Shown: in pieces, positions 42,907-51,376 of the stretch
Layout of the letters: the number at the start of each line of letters is the position of its first letter
Numbering within the stretch: the stretch's first letter is position 1
Assembly (NCBI GenBank): GCA_035696365.1
Contig: DASRQS010000052.1
Coordinates: 62,001-126,000, forward strand
Direction of reading: 5' to 3'
DNA: 64,000 bases
DNA from: JALYLC01 sp035696365
Lineage (GTDB): Bacteria > Actinomycetota > Thermoleophilia > Gaiellales > JALYLC01
The notes under the pieces: generated by a model
Databases searched by the model: none
What the model saw: the letters and a program-made list of their open reading frames with translations, nothing else
Told to the model about the DNA's origin: nothing
Made by a program: the position numbers and the translations under genes

Positions 42907-42931
42907 GCGCCATCGGGTCATCGGCGGCCTT

Positions 42932-42942
42932 ACCTCGGAGGT
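42932..42942. promoter_or_regulatory. Palindrome ACCTCGGAGGT, operator candidate for the XRE regulator
   Basis: An 11-base odd palindrome with five-base arms in the 114-base divergent region between the XRE and SnoaL-like genes, about 26 bases upstream of the XRE -10 box. Its symmetry fits an HTH dimer. Confidence 0.4.
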
Positions 42943-43006
42943 CATTGCCGCGCCTTCCCGGCGCAGGCATCGTGATCCCCGCACACCACGACTCGAGGAG
43001 CACGTC

Positions 43007-43384
43007 ATGAGCGACATCGCGAGGCTGATCGACAACTACATCGCGATCTGGAACGAGCCCGACCCGGAGCGCCGCCACCGGCTCATCGCGGAGACCTGGA
43101 GCGAGGACGCGAGCTACGTCGACCCGCTCATGTCGGGCGAGGGCCGGGAGGGCATCGACGCGATGGTCGCGACCGCGCAGGGGCAGTTCCCCGGGCACCG
43201 GTTCGAGCTGGCCGAGGGCCCCGACACCCACAACGATCGCGTCCGCTTCACCTGGCGCCTCGTCCCGGAGGCCGGCGGCGACGCCGTCGCAGTCGGCTAC
43301 GACTTCGGCGCCCTCGCCCCCGACGGGCGCCTGCAGGAGGTCACCGGCTTCCTCGCAGCCGCGACCAGCGCGCGCACGACTTAG
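43007..43384 (+). CDS. SnoaL/NTF2-like fold protein
   Basis: A 125-residue cone-shaped NTF2-like domain (YIAIWNEPDPERRHRLIAE, DASYVDPLMSGEGREGI, FPGHRFELAEG, VRFTWRLVPEAGG). Members are isomerases, hydrolases or binding proteins; the active residues are not diagnostic. A GAGGAG site precedes ATG 43007. Its last 15 bases lie inside a long perfect palindrome. Divergent from and possibly regulated by the XRE gene. Confidence 0.8.
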   Translation: MSDIARLIDNYIAIWNEPDPERRHRLIAETWSEDASYVDPLMSGEGREGIDAMVATAQGQFPGHRFELAEGPDTHNDRVRFTWRLVPEAGGDAVAVGYDFGALAPDGRLQEVTGFLAAATSARTT

Positions 43385-43442
43385 TGCCATGAATAACTTG
43401 GGGTCTGACCCCAAGTTATTCATGGCACTAAGTCGTGCGCGC
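43370..43442. terminator. 73-bp perfect palindrome between convergent genes
   Basis: Two perfectly complementary 36-base arms (43370-43405 and 43407-43442) around a single T, with the centre GGGGTCTGACCCC. The left arm includes the last four codons and stop of the SnoaL-like gene. It lies between convergent genes and would act as a bidirectional terminator in RNA; in DNA it could extrude as a cruciform. Confidence 0.75.
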
Positions 43443-43443
43443 T

Positions 43444-43484
43444 CGGGTGCACCAACCGGGGTCTGACCCCGGTTTGTGCACCCG
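43444..43484. repeat. Second palindrome with the same GGGGTCTGACCCC core
   Basis: Arms 43444-43463 and 43465-43484 pair at 19 of 20 positions around a T. The 13-base centre is identical to that of the preceding palindrome while the outer arms differ (AGTTATTCATGGCAC-type versus GGTGCACC-type). It ends two bases before the ltrA-type stop. Confidence 0.75.
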
Positions 43485-43486
43485 CT

Positions 43487-44641
43487 TTACGCCTGGCGGA
43501 TGCGCTGGCGGGCTGGGGCGTAGCGCACGGTTTCGTAGGCGATCAGGGCGGTCGTGATCAGCGCCACTCCTCCCAGGGCGACGATGGCTCGCATCGAGCC
43601 GGCCGCGGGGATGAGCGCTACGAGCAGGGCTGCGGCGACCAGTCTCGGGTAGTTGAAGGAGCCGTAATTGCGGCGCTTGAAGGCGCTCAGAGCGAGCAGA
43701 TAGAGGGCGATCCCGCCGCACAGCGACACCGCGGAAACTGCATGCAGCTCGTGGGATTGCGCGATCAGCGACTCCTTCACGCCGAGGGCGAAGAGGACGA
43801 TGCCCGTAACCATGGGGAAGTGCAGGTACGTGTAGGAGTCGCGCGCGATGCTCGCCTGCGTCTCGGGGTCGGCCCGCTGCATGCGCCGCTCGCCTGCGAG
43901 AGCCACCACGTCGAAGTAGGCCCACCACAGGGTCGCCGCCACGAGCACGCCGAGCAGCGCCGAGATGATCACGCCCGCGCCAAGGCCGAGGCCGTCGGCG
44001 CCGACGCCCAGCGAGACGATCGACTCGCCCAGGGCGATGATGATGATCGCCCCGTGACGCTCCGCGAAGTGCGCCGGCTGGACGCGCCAGCCCTCGATGC
44101 CGCGCAGAGCGAGACCGCCGTAGTCGACGGCGATCGCGGCGATCCAGCAGAGGGCGCGCGGCACGCCGTCCAGGAACCCCGCGAGCACCAGCAACGACGC
44201 GGCCGGGATCATCGTGCTGGCGAGCCTCCACACGAGCCCGCGCATCCGCGGGTCGCCTCGGGCCAGAACGGCGTAGCCCACGATGTGCAGGAGACGCACG
44301 CACAGGTAGGCCACGCCGAAGATCAGGGCGTCCTCTCCGAAGGCGCCGGGAACCGCCAGCGAGAGGATGAGCAAGGGGCCCATCGCGGCCAGGATCACCA
44401 CGCGCATCGCACCCCCGTCGGAGCCGGCGGTGTTGCCGAGCCACGCGTACGCCACCCAGGCCCACCACAGCACGGCCAGGAGCGCGAGCGCCTCGTCCAG
44501 CCGCGTCCAGGTCGGATGGGCCGCGATGAAGCCGGTGACCTGCGTGATCGCGAAGACGAACACGAGATCGAAGAACAGCTCGAGCGGCGTCGCGCGCTGC
44601 TCGCTCTCGGCCGAGCTCGGGGCAGAGTTCGTTTCGCTCAC
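43487..44641 (-). CDS. Low temperature requirement A (LtrA) family membrane protein
   Basis: A 384-residue protein with about ten to twelve helices and the LtrA signature RATPLELFFDLVFVFAITQV at the N-terminus, then HFAERHGAIIIIALGESIV, both highly conserved. The family is needed for growth at low temperature in Listeria; its molecular activity is unknown. GTG 44641 is favoured because CATGAT lies six bases upstream and the longer ORF would run into the riboswitch region. Confidence 0.88.
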   Translation of the reverse strand: MSETNSAPSSAESEQRATPLELFFDLVFVFAITQVTGFIAAHPTWTRLDEALALLAVLWWAWVAYAWLGNTAGSDGGAMRVVILAAMGPLLILSLAVPGAFGEDALIFGVAYLCVRLLHIVGYAVLARGDPRMRGLVWRLASTMIPAASLLVLAGFLDGVPRALCWIAAIAVDYGGLALRGIEGWRVQPAHFAERHGAIIIIALGESIVSLGVGADGLGLGAGVIISALLGVLVAATLWWAYFDVVALAGERRMQRADPETQASIARDSYTYLHFPMVTGIVLFALGVKESLIAQSHELHAVSAVSLCGGIALYLLALSAFKRRNYGSFNYPRLVAAALLVALIPAAGSMRAIVALGGVALITTALIAYETVRYAPARQRIRQA

Positions 44642-44689
44642 GCGGGGATCATGGCGAACTCTCCCGCGAGCGCCCGCCCGTCCATGTAC

Positions 44690-44800
44690 ACTCGGCCGCA
44701 CTTCCAGCGATGACGCGGGGAAGCCGGTGGGAGTCCGGCGCGGTCGCGCCACTGTGATCGGAGACCTCTCCGAGAGCCAGGAACCAGGTCATCGCCGACA
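44690..44800 (+). promoter_or_regulatory. Cobalamin riboswitch aptamer (upstream of cbtB-cbtA)
   Basis: Contains the conserved elements in order: GGGGAAGCCGG with CCGGC (P5), GCGCCACTGTGATCG (B12 box GCCACTG), GAGAGCCAGGAACC, and a closing stem GCGATGAC (44707-44714) with GTCATCGC (44788-44795), a perfect eight pairs. It should bind adenosylcobalamin and turn off cobalt uptake and possibly the cobGHIJ genes downstream. Confidence 0.92.
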
Positions 44801-44808
44801 CCGCTACA

Positions 44809-44831
44809 GGGGACGCGCAATCCCCAGGAGG
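44809..44831 (+). promoter_or_regulatory. Expression-platform hairpin abutting the cbtB ribosome-binding site
   Basis: GGGGA (44809-44813) pairs with TCCCC (44821-44825) over a seven-base loop, and AGGAGG follows directly (44826-44831), nine bases from ATG 44841. The same arrangement is repeated at the other riboswitch, so the switch probably controls translation. Confidence 0.6.
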
Positions 44832-44840
44832 CCGCAACGC

Positions 44841-45062
44841 ATGTCCGAAACGCTCGTCACTTCCTCGTCGCTTCCCGAGGTCGCCTATCCGCCGGCAGTC
44901 TCGCTGCGCGACGCCTGGCCCTGGCTGCTGCTCGGCCTCGCGCTGCTCGCGCTCTTCTACATCGTCGGCGTCGACGAGGGAGCCGCATCGGTCGTGCCGG
45001 GCCGTTTCGTGCACGAGTGGGTCCACGACGGGCGCCACCTGCTCGGCTTTCCCTGCCACTAG
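44841..45062 (+). CDS. cbtB: CbtB, cobalt transporter subunit
   Basis: A 73-residue protein with one transmembrane helix (LLLGLALLALFYIVGVDEGA) and the metal-binding C-terminus FVHEWVHDGRHLLGFPCH, with four histidines and a cysteine, exactly the CbtB pattern. With CbtA it forms a B12-regulated cobalt uptake system. A strong AGGAGG site and riboswitch precede it. Confidence 0.93.
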   Translation: MSETLVTSSSLPEVAYPPAVSLRDAWPWLLLGLALLALFYIVGVDEGAASVVPGRFVHEWVHDGRHLLGFPCH

Positions 45063-45071
45063 GGCAGCGGC

Positions 45072-45833
45072 ATGCTTCGCAATCTCCTGATCTGCGGCCT
45101 GATCGCCGGGCTCTGCGGCGGCCTGCTCGCGACGGGCTTCGCGCGCGTCGCCGGTGAGGGCCCGGTCGGGCGGGCGATCGCCTTCGAGTCGGCCAAGGCC
45201 AAGGCCGCCGGCGAGCCCGCCGAACCACCGATCGTCTCGCGCACGATGCAGAAGAGTCTCGGCCTGCTGACGGCGGCAGTCGTCTACGGCCTCTCGCTCG
45301 GCGGCCTCTTCGGCCTCGCGTTCGCCGTGGCCTACGGCCGGGTCGGCCGCGCCAGCCCCGCGCGCACGGCCGTGCTGATGGCTGCGTTCGCCTTCGTCAC
45401 GCTCTACCTCGCGCCGTTCGTCAAGTACCCGGCGAACCCGCCCTCCGTGGGCGATCCGAACACGATCACGAAGCGCACGCTGCTGTACCTGATCATGATC
45501 CTGATCTCGCTGCTCGCGGCCGTGGCCGCGGTGCGACTGCGCGGGATCCTGGCTGAGCGCAGGTCGGCCTCGACCGCGACGCTGCTGGCCATCGGCGGCT
45601 ATCTGCTCGTCGTCGTCGTGGCCGGGTATGCGCTGCCTCCCATCCATGAGGTGCCGAGGAACTTCCCGGCGGTCACGCTCTACCGCTTCCGCGAGGCGTC
45701 GATCGGCATGCAGGCCGTGCTCTGGACGACGCTCGGCCTCGTCTTCGCCGGCCTCGCCCAGCGCGTCATGACCGGCCAGACGATCCTGCCGCGGCGACGT
45801 TCCCGCACGACGCCCGTGCCGACGTCCGACTGA
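45072..45833 (+). CDS. cbtA: CbtA, cobalt transporter subunit
   Basis: A 253-residue membrane protein with five or six helices, starting LRNLLICGLIAGLCGGLLAT and containing the conserved APFVKYPANPPSVGDPNTI loop and the PPIHEVPRNFP segment. Partner of CbtB, nine bases downstream of its stop. Together they supply cobalt for the corrin genes that follow. Confidence 0.92.
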   Translation: MLRNLLICGLIAGLCGGLLATGFARVAGEGPVGRAIAFESAKAKAAGEPAEPPIVSRTMQKSLGLLTAAVVYGLSLGGLFGLAFAVAYGRVGRASPARTAVLMAAFAFVTLYLAPFVKYPANPPSVGDPNTITKRTLLYLIMILISLLAAVAAVRLRGILAERRSASTATLLAIGGYLLVVVVAGYALPPIHEVPRNFPAVTLYRFREASIGMQAVLWTTLGLVFAGLAQRVMTGQTILPRRRSRTTPVPTSD

Positions 45834-45859
45834 GCGTCCGAGAGGCCGGGGCGGGCCGC

Positions 45860-47017
45860 ATGCCACCAGCTCGAGCCAGCGCAGCGCAGCGCGCCGGAGC
45901 AGACAGGTGCCCCGGTGTGCTCACGCTGCACGCCGCCGAGGACGGCGACCTTGCCCGTGTGCGGCTGCCCGGCGGCCGCATCTCGGCGCTCCAGCTCGGG
46001 TCGCTCGCACGTGCCGCCCGGCTCGGCAACGGGATCGTCGAGCTCACCGGGCGCGCCAACCTCCAGATCCGGGGCCTGCCCGCGGAGGCCGCCGAGCCGG
46101 TCGCCCAATTGCTCACCGACGCCGGGCTGCTCCCGTCGAGCGAGCACGAGCTGGTGCGCAACGTGCTTGCGAGCCCTCTGGCCGGCAGGCATCCGGCAGC
46201 GCTCGCGCCGACCGATGCGATCCTGGCCGAGCTCGACGGGGCGCTCTGCTCCGACCCGGGCCTGGCAGTACTGCCGGGTCGCTTCCTGTTCGCGCTGGAC
46301 GACGGCAGCGGCCTCGCGCTCGCACCGCCGGCGGACGTCGCACTGGTCGCCGAGCGCGCCGCCGACTTCCGGCTCTTCCTCGCAGGCCGGCCGACCAGCA
46401 TCTGCGTGCCGGGCCTGAACGCCGCCGGCACAGCTCTGGAGGCGGCGGCCGCGTTCCTCGGGCTCACGTCGGAGGCGGCCGGGCGCGCGTGGCGCATCTC
46501 GGACATCGCCGATGGGCCGGCGGCCATCGCGGAGCTGCTCGGAGGCCATGTGCTCGCCGCCGAGACCCGCGAGGCGCCGGACCTGAATCCGGGACGGACA
46601 GTCCAGAACGACGGGCGCGTCGCAATCACGGCGCTGCCGCCGCTGGCACGACTCGATCCCGGCTCGATCGAGGCGCTGCGGCCGCTCGCCGATCTCGCCG
46701 GTGGAGAGATCAGGCTGTCTCCCTGGCGAACGCTGACGCTGCGTGACGTCGACCCGGCGGATGCCGATGGCGTGGCACGCGCACTGGACGCGGCGGGCCT
46801 GGTGGTCTCGCCGGACTCCGGCTGGACGGGCCTTTCGGCCTGCGCCGGGATGGGCGCATGCTCCAAGGCGGTGCTCGACGTCCGGGCGGCCGCCGTCCGG
46901 CGCGCGGCTGTGCGCGACGGCACGTCGCCGCGCGAGCACTGGTCGGGCTGCGAGCGCCGCTGTGGCCAGCCCGCCAACGCCGGCCTGAGCATCGCCGCCA
47001 GGAGCACCGGGTCGTGA
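45860..47017 (+). CDS. cobG: Precorrin-3B synthase
   Basis: A 385-residue nitrite/sulfite-reductase-like enzyme that oxidises precorrin-3A to precorrin-3B using O2, the step that marks the aerobic route. The 4Fe-4S/heme-type cysteines are ACAGMGACSKAV and GCERRCGQP near the C-terminus. The N-terminal GNGIVELTGRANLQIRGL is the ferredoxin-like half. It follows cbtA by 26 bases and overlaps cobH (GTGA). Confidence 0.92.
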   Translation: MPPARASAAQRAGADRCPGVLTLHAAEDGDLARVRLPGGRISALQLGSLARAARLGNGIVELTGRANLQIRGLPAEAAEPVAQLLTDAGLLPSSEHELVRNVLASPLAGRHPAALAPTDAILAELDGALCSDPGLAVLPGRFLFALDDGSGLALAPPADVALVAERAADFRLFLAGRPTSICVPGLNAAGTALEAAAAFLGLTSEAAGRAWRISDIADGPAAIAELLGGHVLAAETREAPDLNPGRTVQNDGRVAITALPPLARLDPGSIEALRPLADLAGGEIRLSPWRTLTLRDVDPADADGVARALDAAGLVVSPDSGWTGLSACAGMGACSKAVLDVRAAAVRRAAVRDGTSPREHWSGCERRCGQPANAGLSIAARSTGS

Positions 47018-47640
47018 GTGACTACATCCGGGACGGCGCCGAGATCTACCGCCGCTCGTTCGCGATGATCCGCGGCGAGGCCGATCTGGACGGCCTCGAG
47101 CCGGCGCTCGCGACGGTCGTCGTGCGCATGATCCACGCCTGCGGCATGGTCGACCTCGTGGCCGACGTGGCCGCGTCACCCGGCTTCTGCGCGGCCGCCC
47201 GCAGGGCACTGCAGGCGGGCAAGCCGATCCTCTGCGACACGGCGATGGTCGCCTCCGGCGTCACGCGCGCGCGGCTGCCGGCTCGCAACGAGGTCATCTG
47301 CACGCTCTCGCACCCGGAGGTCGTGGGCCTCGCGGCAGAGCTCGGGACGACGCGCACGGCCGCCGCCATGGAGCTCTGGCGCCCGCAGCTTTGCGGTGCG
47401 GTGGTCGTCGTCGGCAACGCCCCGACCGCGCTCTTCCGGCTGCTCGAGATGGTCGAGGCCGGCGCGGATCGCCCCGCCGCGGTGATCGGCGTGCCAGTCG
47501 GGTTCATCGGAGCGTCCGAGTCCAAGGCCGAGCTCGCGCGGCACCCCGCTGCCCTCGAGCACCTCGTCGTGCACGGCCGGCGCGGCGGCAGCGCCATCGC
47601 CGCCGCGGCCGTCAACGCGCTCGCGAGCGACGTCGAGTGA
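47014..47640 (+). CDS. cobH: Precorrin-8X methylmutase
   Basis: A 208-residue enzyme that moves the methyl group from C11 to C12, giving hydrogenobyrinic acid. It has the family blocks RMIHACGMVDL (catalytic histidine), AGKPILCDTAMVASGV, GNAPTALFRLLEM and GVPVGFIGASESK. Translated from GTG 47014 overlapping cobG. Confidence 0.94.
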   Translation: MSDYIRDGAEIYRRSFAMIRGEADLDGLEPALATVVVRMIHACGMVDLVADVAASPGFCAAARRALQAGKPILCDTAMVASGVTRARLPARNEVICTLSHPEVVGLAAELGTTRTAAAMELWRPQLCGAVVVVGNAPTALFRLLEMVEAGADRPAAVIGVPVGFIGASESKAELARHPAALEHLVVHGRRGGSAIAAAAVNALASDVE

Positions 47641-47644
47641 CGGC

Positions 47645-49138
47645 ATGAGCGAGCAGGGACGGTTGTACGGGATCGGCGTCGGACCGGGCGACCCAGAGCT
47701 GCTCACGCTCAAGGCCCGGCGCCTGATCGAGTCGGTCGACGTCGTCGCCTTCCCGACCGCGCGCCACGGGCGCAGCATCGCGCAGGGGATCGCCGCGGCT
47801 CACCTGCGCGACGACCAGGTCAAGCTCGCGATGACGTATCCGGTGACCACCGAGACCACGGCCCACCCGGGCGGCTACGAGGCGGCGCTGAGCGAGTTCT
47901 ACGACAGCTGGGCGGCCACGCTCGCGATGCATCTCGACGCCGGCCGGGACGTCGGCATCCTGTGCGAGGGCGACCCCCTGTTCTACGGCTCGTACATCTA
48001 CCTGCACGAGCGGCTCGCCCCGCGCTACCGCACCGAGGTCGTGCCGGGAGTGACGTCGTTCAGCGCGGCGGCGGCCTCCGCGGGGCTGCCGCTCGCACGC
48101 CGGGACGAGGTGCTGTCGATCCTCCCGGGCACGCTGCCGGCCGACGCGCTCGCGAGCCGGCTCGCCACGAGCGACGCCGCGGTCGTGATCAAGCTCGGGC
48201 GCAACTTCTCCAAGGTGCGGGACGCGGCCCGTCGTGCGCAGGTCGATGGCCGCGCCGTGTTCGTCGAGCGGGCGAGTTCCCCGGACGAGCACCGGGCCGC
48301 GCTCACCGACGTGAACGAGGATGCCGTCCCCTACATGTCGCTCGTGCTCGTGCCCGGGAGGCCCGACGACGCGAGTGCCGAGGGCGGCGGCCGGCTCGCG
48401 GTCGTCGGCCTGGGCCCGGCCGGGCCCGACTGGCTGACCCCCGAGGCGCACGCGGCGCTCGCGGGCGCCGACGTGCTGGTCGGCTACGGGCCCTACCTCG
48501 CGCGCGTGCCCCTGCGCCGCGGCCAGGAGCGGAGGGCGAGCGACAATCGGGTGGAGCTCGTGCGAGCTCGTGAGGCGCTGGAGCTTGCACTGGCGGGGTC
48601 GAGCGTTGCCGTCGTGTCCTCGGGCGACCCGGGCATCTTCGCCATGGCGGCGGCCGTCTACGAGGCGATCGAGGAGGCGGGCGAGCGGTTCGCCGCCCTG
48701 CCGGTGCGTGTGGTTGCGGGCGTCTCGGCGATGCAGATCGCCGCGGCGCGCGCCGGAGCGCCGCTCGGGCACGACTTCTGCGTCATCTCCCTCTCGGATC
48801 AGCGCAAGCCGTGGCCGGTGATCGAGGCCCGGTTGCGCGCGGCCAGCTCGGCCGACCTCGCGATCGCCGTCTACAACCCGGCCTCGCAGACGCGCCGCGA
48901 GCAACTCGCTCGCGCGCGCGCTGTGCTGCTGGAACAGCGTGCCGCGGACACGCCCGTCGTGCTGGCCCGCGCCGTCGGCAGCGACGAGGAGTCGCTGACG
49001 ATCACCACGCTCGCCGGCTTCGACCTGGACGCTGTCGACATGCGCACGCTCGTCCTGATCGGGTCGTCGCAGACTCGTGTCCTGCACGACGCGAACGGTG
49101 CGGCCCGCGTCTACACGCCGCGCAGCTACCCCGGCTGA
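47645..49138 (+). CDS. cobIJ: CobI-CobJ fusion: precorrin-2 C20- and precorrin-3B C17-methyltransferase
   Basis: A 497-residue two-domain SAM enzyme. Residues 1-240 are CobI (GIGVGPGDPELLTLKA, ILCEGDPLFYGSYIYL, PGVTSFSAAAA) and 245-497 are CobJ (VVGLGPAGPDWLTPEA, VVSSGDPGIFAMA, AGVSAMQIAAARAGAPLGHD). The fusion is common in actinobacteria and puts two successive ring methylations on one chain. Its end overlaps the convergent cobF by 13 bases. Confidence 0.94.
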   Translation: MSEQGRLYGIGVGPGDPELLTLKARRLIESVDVVAFPTARHGRSIAQGIAAAHLRDDQVKLAMTYPVTTETTAHPGGYEAALSEFYDSWAATLAMHLDAGRDVGILCEGDPLFYGSYIYLHERLAPRYRTEVVPGVTSFSAAAASAGLPLARRDEVLSILPGTLPADALASRLATSDAAVVIKLGRNFSKVRDAARRAQVDGRAVFVERASSPDEHRAALTDVNEDAVPYMSLVLVPGRPDDASAEGGGRLAVVGLGPAGPDWLTPEAHAALAGADVLVGYGPYLARVPLRRGQERRASDNRVELVRAREALELALAGSSVAVVSSGDPGIFAMAAAVYEAIEEAGERFAALPVRVVAGVSAMQIAAARAGAPLGHDFCVISLSDQRKPWPVIEARLRAASSADLAIAVYNPASQTRREQLARARAVLLEQRAADTPVVLARAVGSDEESLTITTLAGFDLDAVDMRTLVLIGSSQTRVLHDANGAARVYTPRSYPG

Positions 49139-49899
49139 GCTGCTACGCGCCTGCGCAGCAGGTACGTGTCCATGATCCAGCCCTTGCGCTCGCGCGCCTC
49201 GGCACGCACGCGCTCGATCTCGTCCGCCACGGCGGCGACGTCGCCCGCCACGAGGATCTCGTCGGGCGTGCCGAGGTAGGCGCCCCAGTAGATGTCGACC
49301 GGCTGACCGGCGAAGCGCCGGAACGCGCAGCCGGCGTCGAGCATCACGACGATGTCGTCGTCGGCGTCGTGCAGGCCCTCGGAGACCCGCCGACCCGTCG
49401 TGATGGCGATCGGCCGCCCGATCCGGTTCAGCGCGATGCGGTGCCGCGCGGTCAGCGCGTGGACGCTGCTGATGCCGGGCACGACCTCGTAGGAGAATTG
49501 GAGCTCCCCGCGGCCAAGGATCTCCTCGATGATCGCCAGCGTGCTGTCGTAGAGCGACGGATCGCCCCAGACGAGGAATCCTCCCGTCTCGTCCTCGCCG
49601 AGCTCCTCCCGGATCGCCGTCTCCCACACCCCGGCGCGCGCGTGCCGCCAGGCCGCGACGGCCTCTCCGTAGGCCGCCGCCGTCCGATCGCGCGCGGGAT
49701 CGGCCAGCTCCACCGTGCGGTAGGAAGGGCGCTCGACGTAGCGCTCGCAGATCTCGTGCCGCAACGCCACCAGGTCGTGCCTCTCCTGTCCCTTCTCGAC
49801 GACCAGGAACACGTCGACCGCGTTGAGGGCGCGGATCGCCTGGGCGGTCACGTGCTCGGGATCGCCTGCGCCGATCCCGATGAGGAGCAGCCGCCTCAT
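49126..49899 (-). CDS. cobF: Precorrin-6A synthase (deacetylating)
   Basis: A 257-residue methyltransferase that methylates C1 and releases the acetyl group of precorrin-5. It has LLIGIGAGDPEHVTAQA, FLVWGDPSLYDSTLAIIEE and YEVVPGISSVHALTA; CobF is specific to the aerobic pathway. ATG 49899 overlaps the cobK stop. Last gene of the minus-strand cob operon. Confidence 0.93.
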   Translation of the reverse strand: MRRLLLIGIGAGDPEHVTAQAIRALNAVDVFLVVEKGQERHDLVALRHEICERYVERPSYRTVELADPARDRTAAAYGEAVAAWRHARAGVWETAIREELGEDETGGFLVWGDPSLYDSTLAIIEEILGRGELQFSYEVVPGISSVHALTARHRIALNRIGRPIAITTGRRVSEGLHDADDDIVVMLDAGCAFRRFAGQPVDIYWGAYLGTPDEILVAGDVAAVADEIERVRAEARERKGWIMDTYLLRRRVAAQPG

Positions 49900-50627
49900 G
49901 AGCGCAGCCACTGGAGAGCAGCCGCCACGTCATGCACCGTCGGCACGTCCGGGCGCGCCGGCCGGGCGATGACGATCACAGGCACATGGCGCGCGCGTGC
50001 GGCAGCGAGCTTGGCCTCCGTCAGGCGGCCGCCGCTGTCCTTCGTCACCAGGAGATCGACGCCGTGACGATCGATCAGGGCGAGCTCACCGTCGAGGGTG
50101 TAGGGCCCGCGATCGAGCAGCAACTCGTGCCGGGCCGGCAGCGGCGGCTCGGGCCGGTCGATGCAGCGGACCAGGAACCAGGCCGGGACGTCCGCGAAGG
50201 CCGAGAGGCCCTGGCGCCCGGTCGTCAGGAAGACGCGCGTGCCCAGCCCGGCGATGGCCGCCGCTGCGGCAGGGGTATCGGCGACCCAGCGCCAGTCGTC
50301 CCCCGGCCGCGCACTCCAGCCGGGCCGCTCAAGGCGCAGCAGCGGCAGCCCGACGCACTCGCAGGCGATCGCTGCCGAGGCGGAGATCCGCTGCGCGAAC
50401 GGGTGCGTGGCGTCCACCACCGCAGCGATGCGGTTCTCGGCGAGCCACTGCGCGAGGCCCTCGGGGCCGCCGAACCCGCCACTGCGCACCTCGCCCTCGG
50501 GCAGGCGCGGGCTGGCCACGCGCCCGGCCAGCGACGAGATCACCGGGACGCCGTCACGCATGAGCGCGGCCGCCAGCTCGCGCGCCTCGCCCGTCCCGCC
50601 GAGCAGCAGCACGCGAGTCTCCGTCAC
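49896..50627 (-). CDS. cobK: Precorrin-6A reductase
   Basis: A 243-residue NADPH-dependent reductase of the corrin ring. Signatures are RVLLLGGTGEARELA, VVDATHPFAQRISASA, VFLTTGRQGLSAFADV and LLVTKDSGG. GTG 50627 overlaps cobM. Length is normal. Confidence 0.93.
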   Translation of the reverse strand: MTETRVLLLGGTGEARELAAALMRDGVPVISSLAGRVASPRLPEGEVRSGGFGGPEGLAQWLAENRIAAVVDATHPFAQRISASAAIACECVGLPLLRLERPGWSARPGDDWRWVADTPAAAAAIAGLGTRVFLTTGRQGLSAFADVPAWFLVRCIDRPEPPLPARHELLLDRGPYTLDGELALIDRHGVDLLVTKDSGGRLTEAKLAAARARHVPVIVIARPARPDVPTVHDVAAALQWLRS

Positions 50628-51376
50628 GCCGGCGAGGGGCGCTCGCGCCCAGCCGAGTACAGGTGACTCTCCGCGAAGCCCGTGCCGGCGAGCGCCTGGC
50701 CGACGAACACGATCGCAGTGCGCCGCACGCCGGCCTCGTCCACCGCCGCCGCCATCGTGCCGAGCGTGCCGGTGAGGACGAGCTCGTCCGGCCAGCTCGC
50801 TCGCGCCACGACGACCGCGGGACAGTCCTCGCCGTAGTGCGGCGCGAGCGTCGCGGCGATCTCCTCGATGGCCTGCACGGCGAGGTGCAGCACGAGCGTC
50901 GCGCCGTGCGCGGCGAGCGCTGCCAGCTCCTCGCCCTCGGGCATCGCCGTGGACCGGCTCGAGTGCCGCGTCAGGATCACGGTCTGCGCGACACCCGGCA
51001 ATGTCAGCTCGCGTCGCAGCGCCGCGGCCGCGGCGGCGAACGCCGGCACGCCCGGCGTCACGTCCCACGGGATGCCGAGCTCGTCGAGGCGGCGGGTCTG
51101 CTCCCCCAGGGCGCTGTAGATCGAGAGGTCGCCGGAGTGCAGGCGCGCGACGTCCTCGCCGCGTGCGTGCGCCGCACGGAGCTCCTCGACGATCTGGTCG
51201 AGCGAGAGGTTCCGCGTATCGACCAGCCGGGCGCCGGCGGGCACGTGGCCGAGCACCTCGGGCGGCACCAGGGAGCCGGCGTAGACGCAGACCGGGCAGC
51301 GCGAGATGAGGCGCGCGCCGCGCAGGGTGAGGAGATCCGGAGCGCCCGGCCCGGCACCGATGAAGTGCACGGTCAC
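50624..51376 (-). CDS. cobM: Precorrin-4 C11-methyltransferase
   Basis: A 250-residue SAM methyltransferase with HFIGAGPGAPDLLTLRGA, RLHSGDLSIYSALGEQ, TPGVPAFAAAAAAL and LHLAVQAIEEI. It adds the C11 methyl of precorrin-5. GTG start overlapping the cobL stop. Confidence 0.94.
   Translation of the reverse strand: MTVHFIGAGPGAPDLLTLRGARLISRCPVCVYAGSLVPPEVLGHVPAGARLVDTRNLSLDQIVEELRAAHARGEDVARLHSGDLSIYSALGEQTRRLDELGIPWDVTPGVPAFAAAAAALRRELTLPGVAQTVILTRHSSRSTAMPEGEELAALAAHGATLVLHLAVQAIEEIAATLAPHYGEDCPAVVVARASWPDELVLTGTLGTMAAAVDEAGVRRTAIVFVGQALAGTGFAESHLYSAGRERPSPA

Noticed and set aside
44690..44831. Kissing interaction between aptamer loop L5 and the platform hairpin loop
   Set aside because: The loops TGGGAGT and CGCGCAA (and their cobN counterparts) are not complementary by eye, so I do not claim it.
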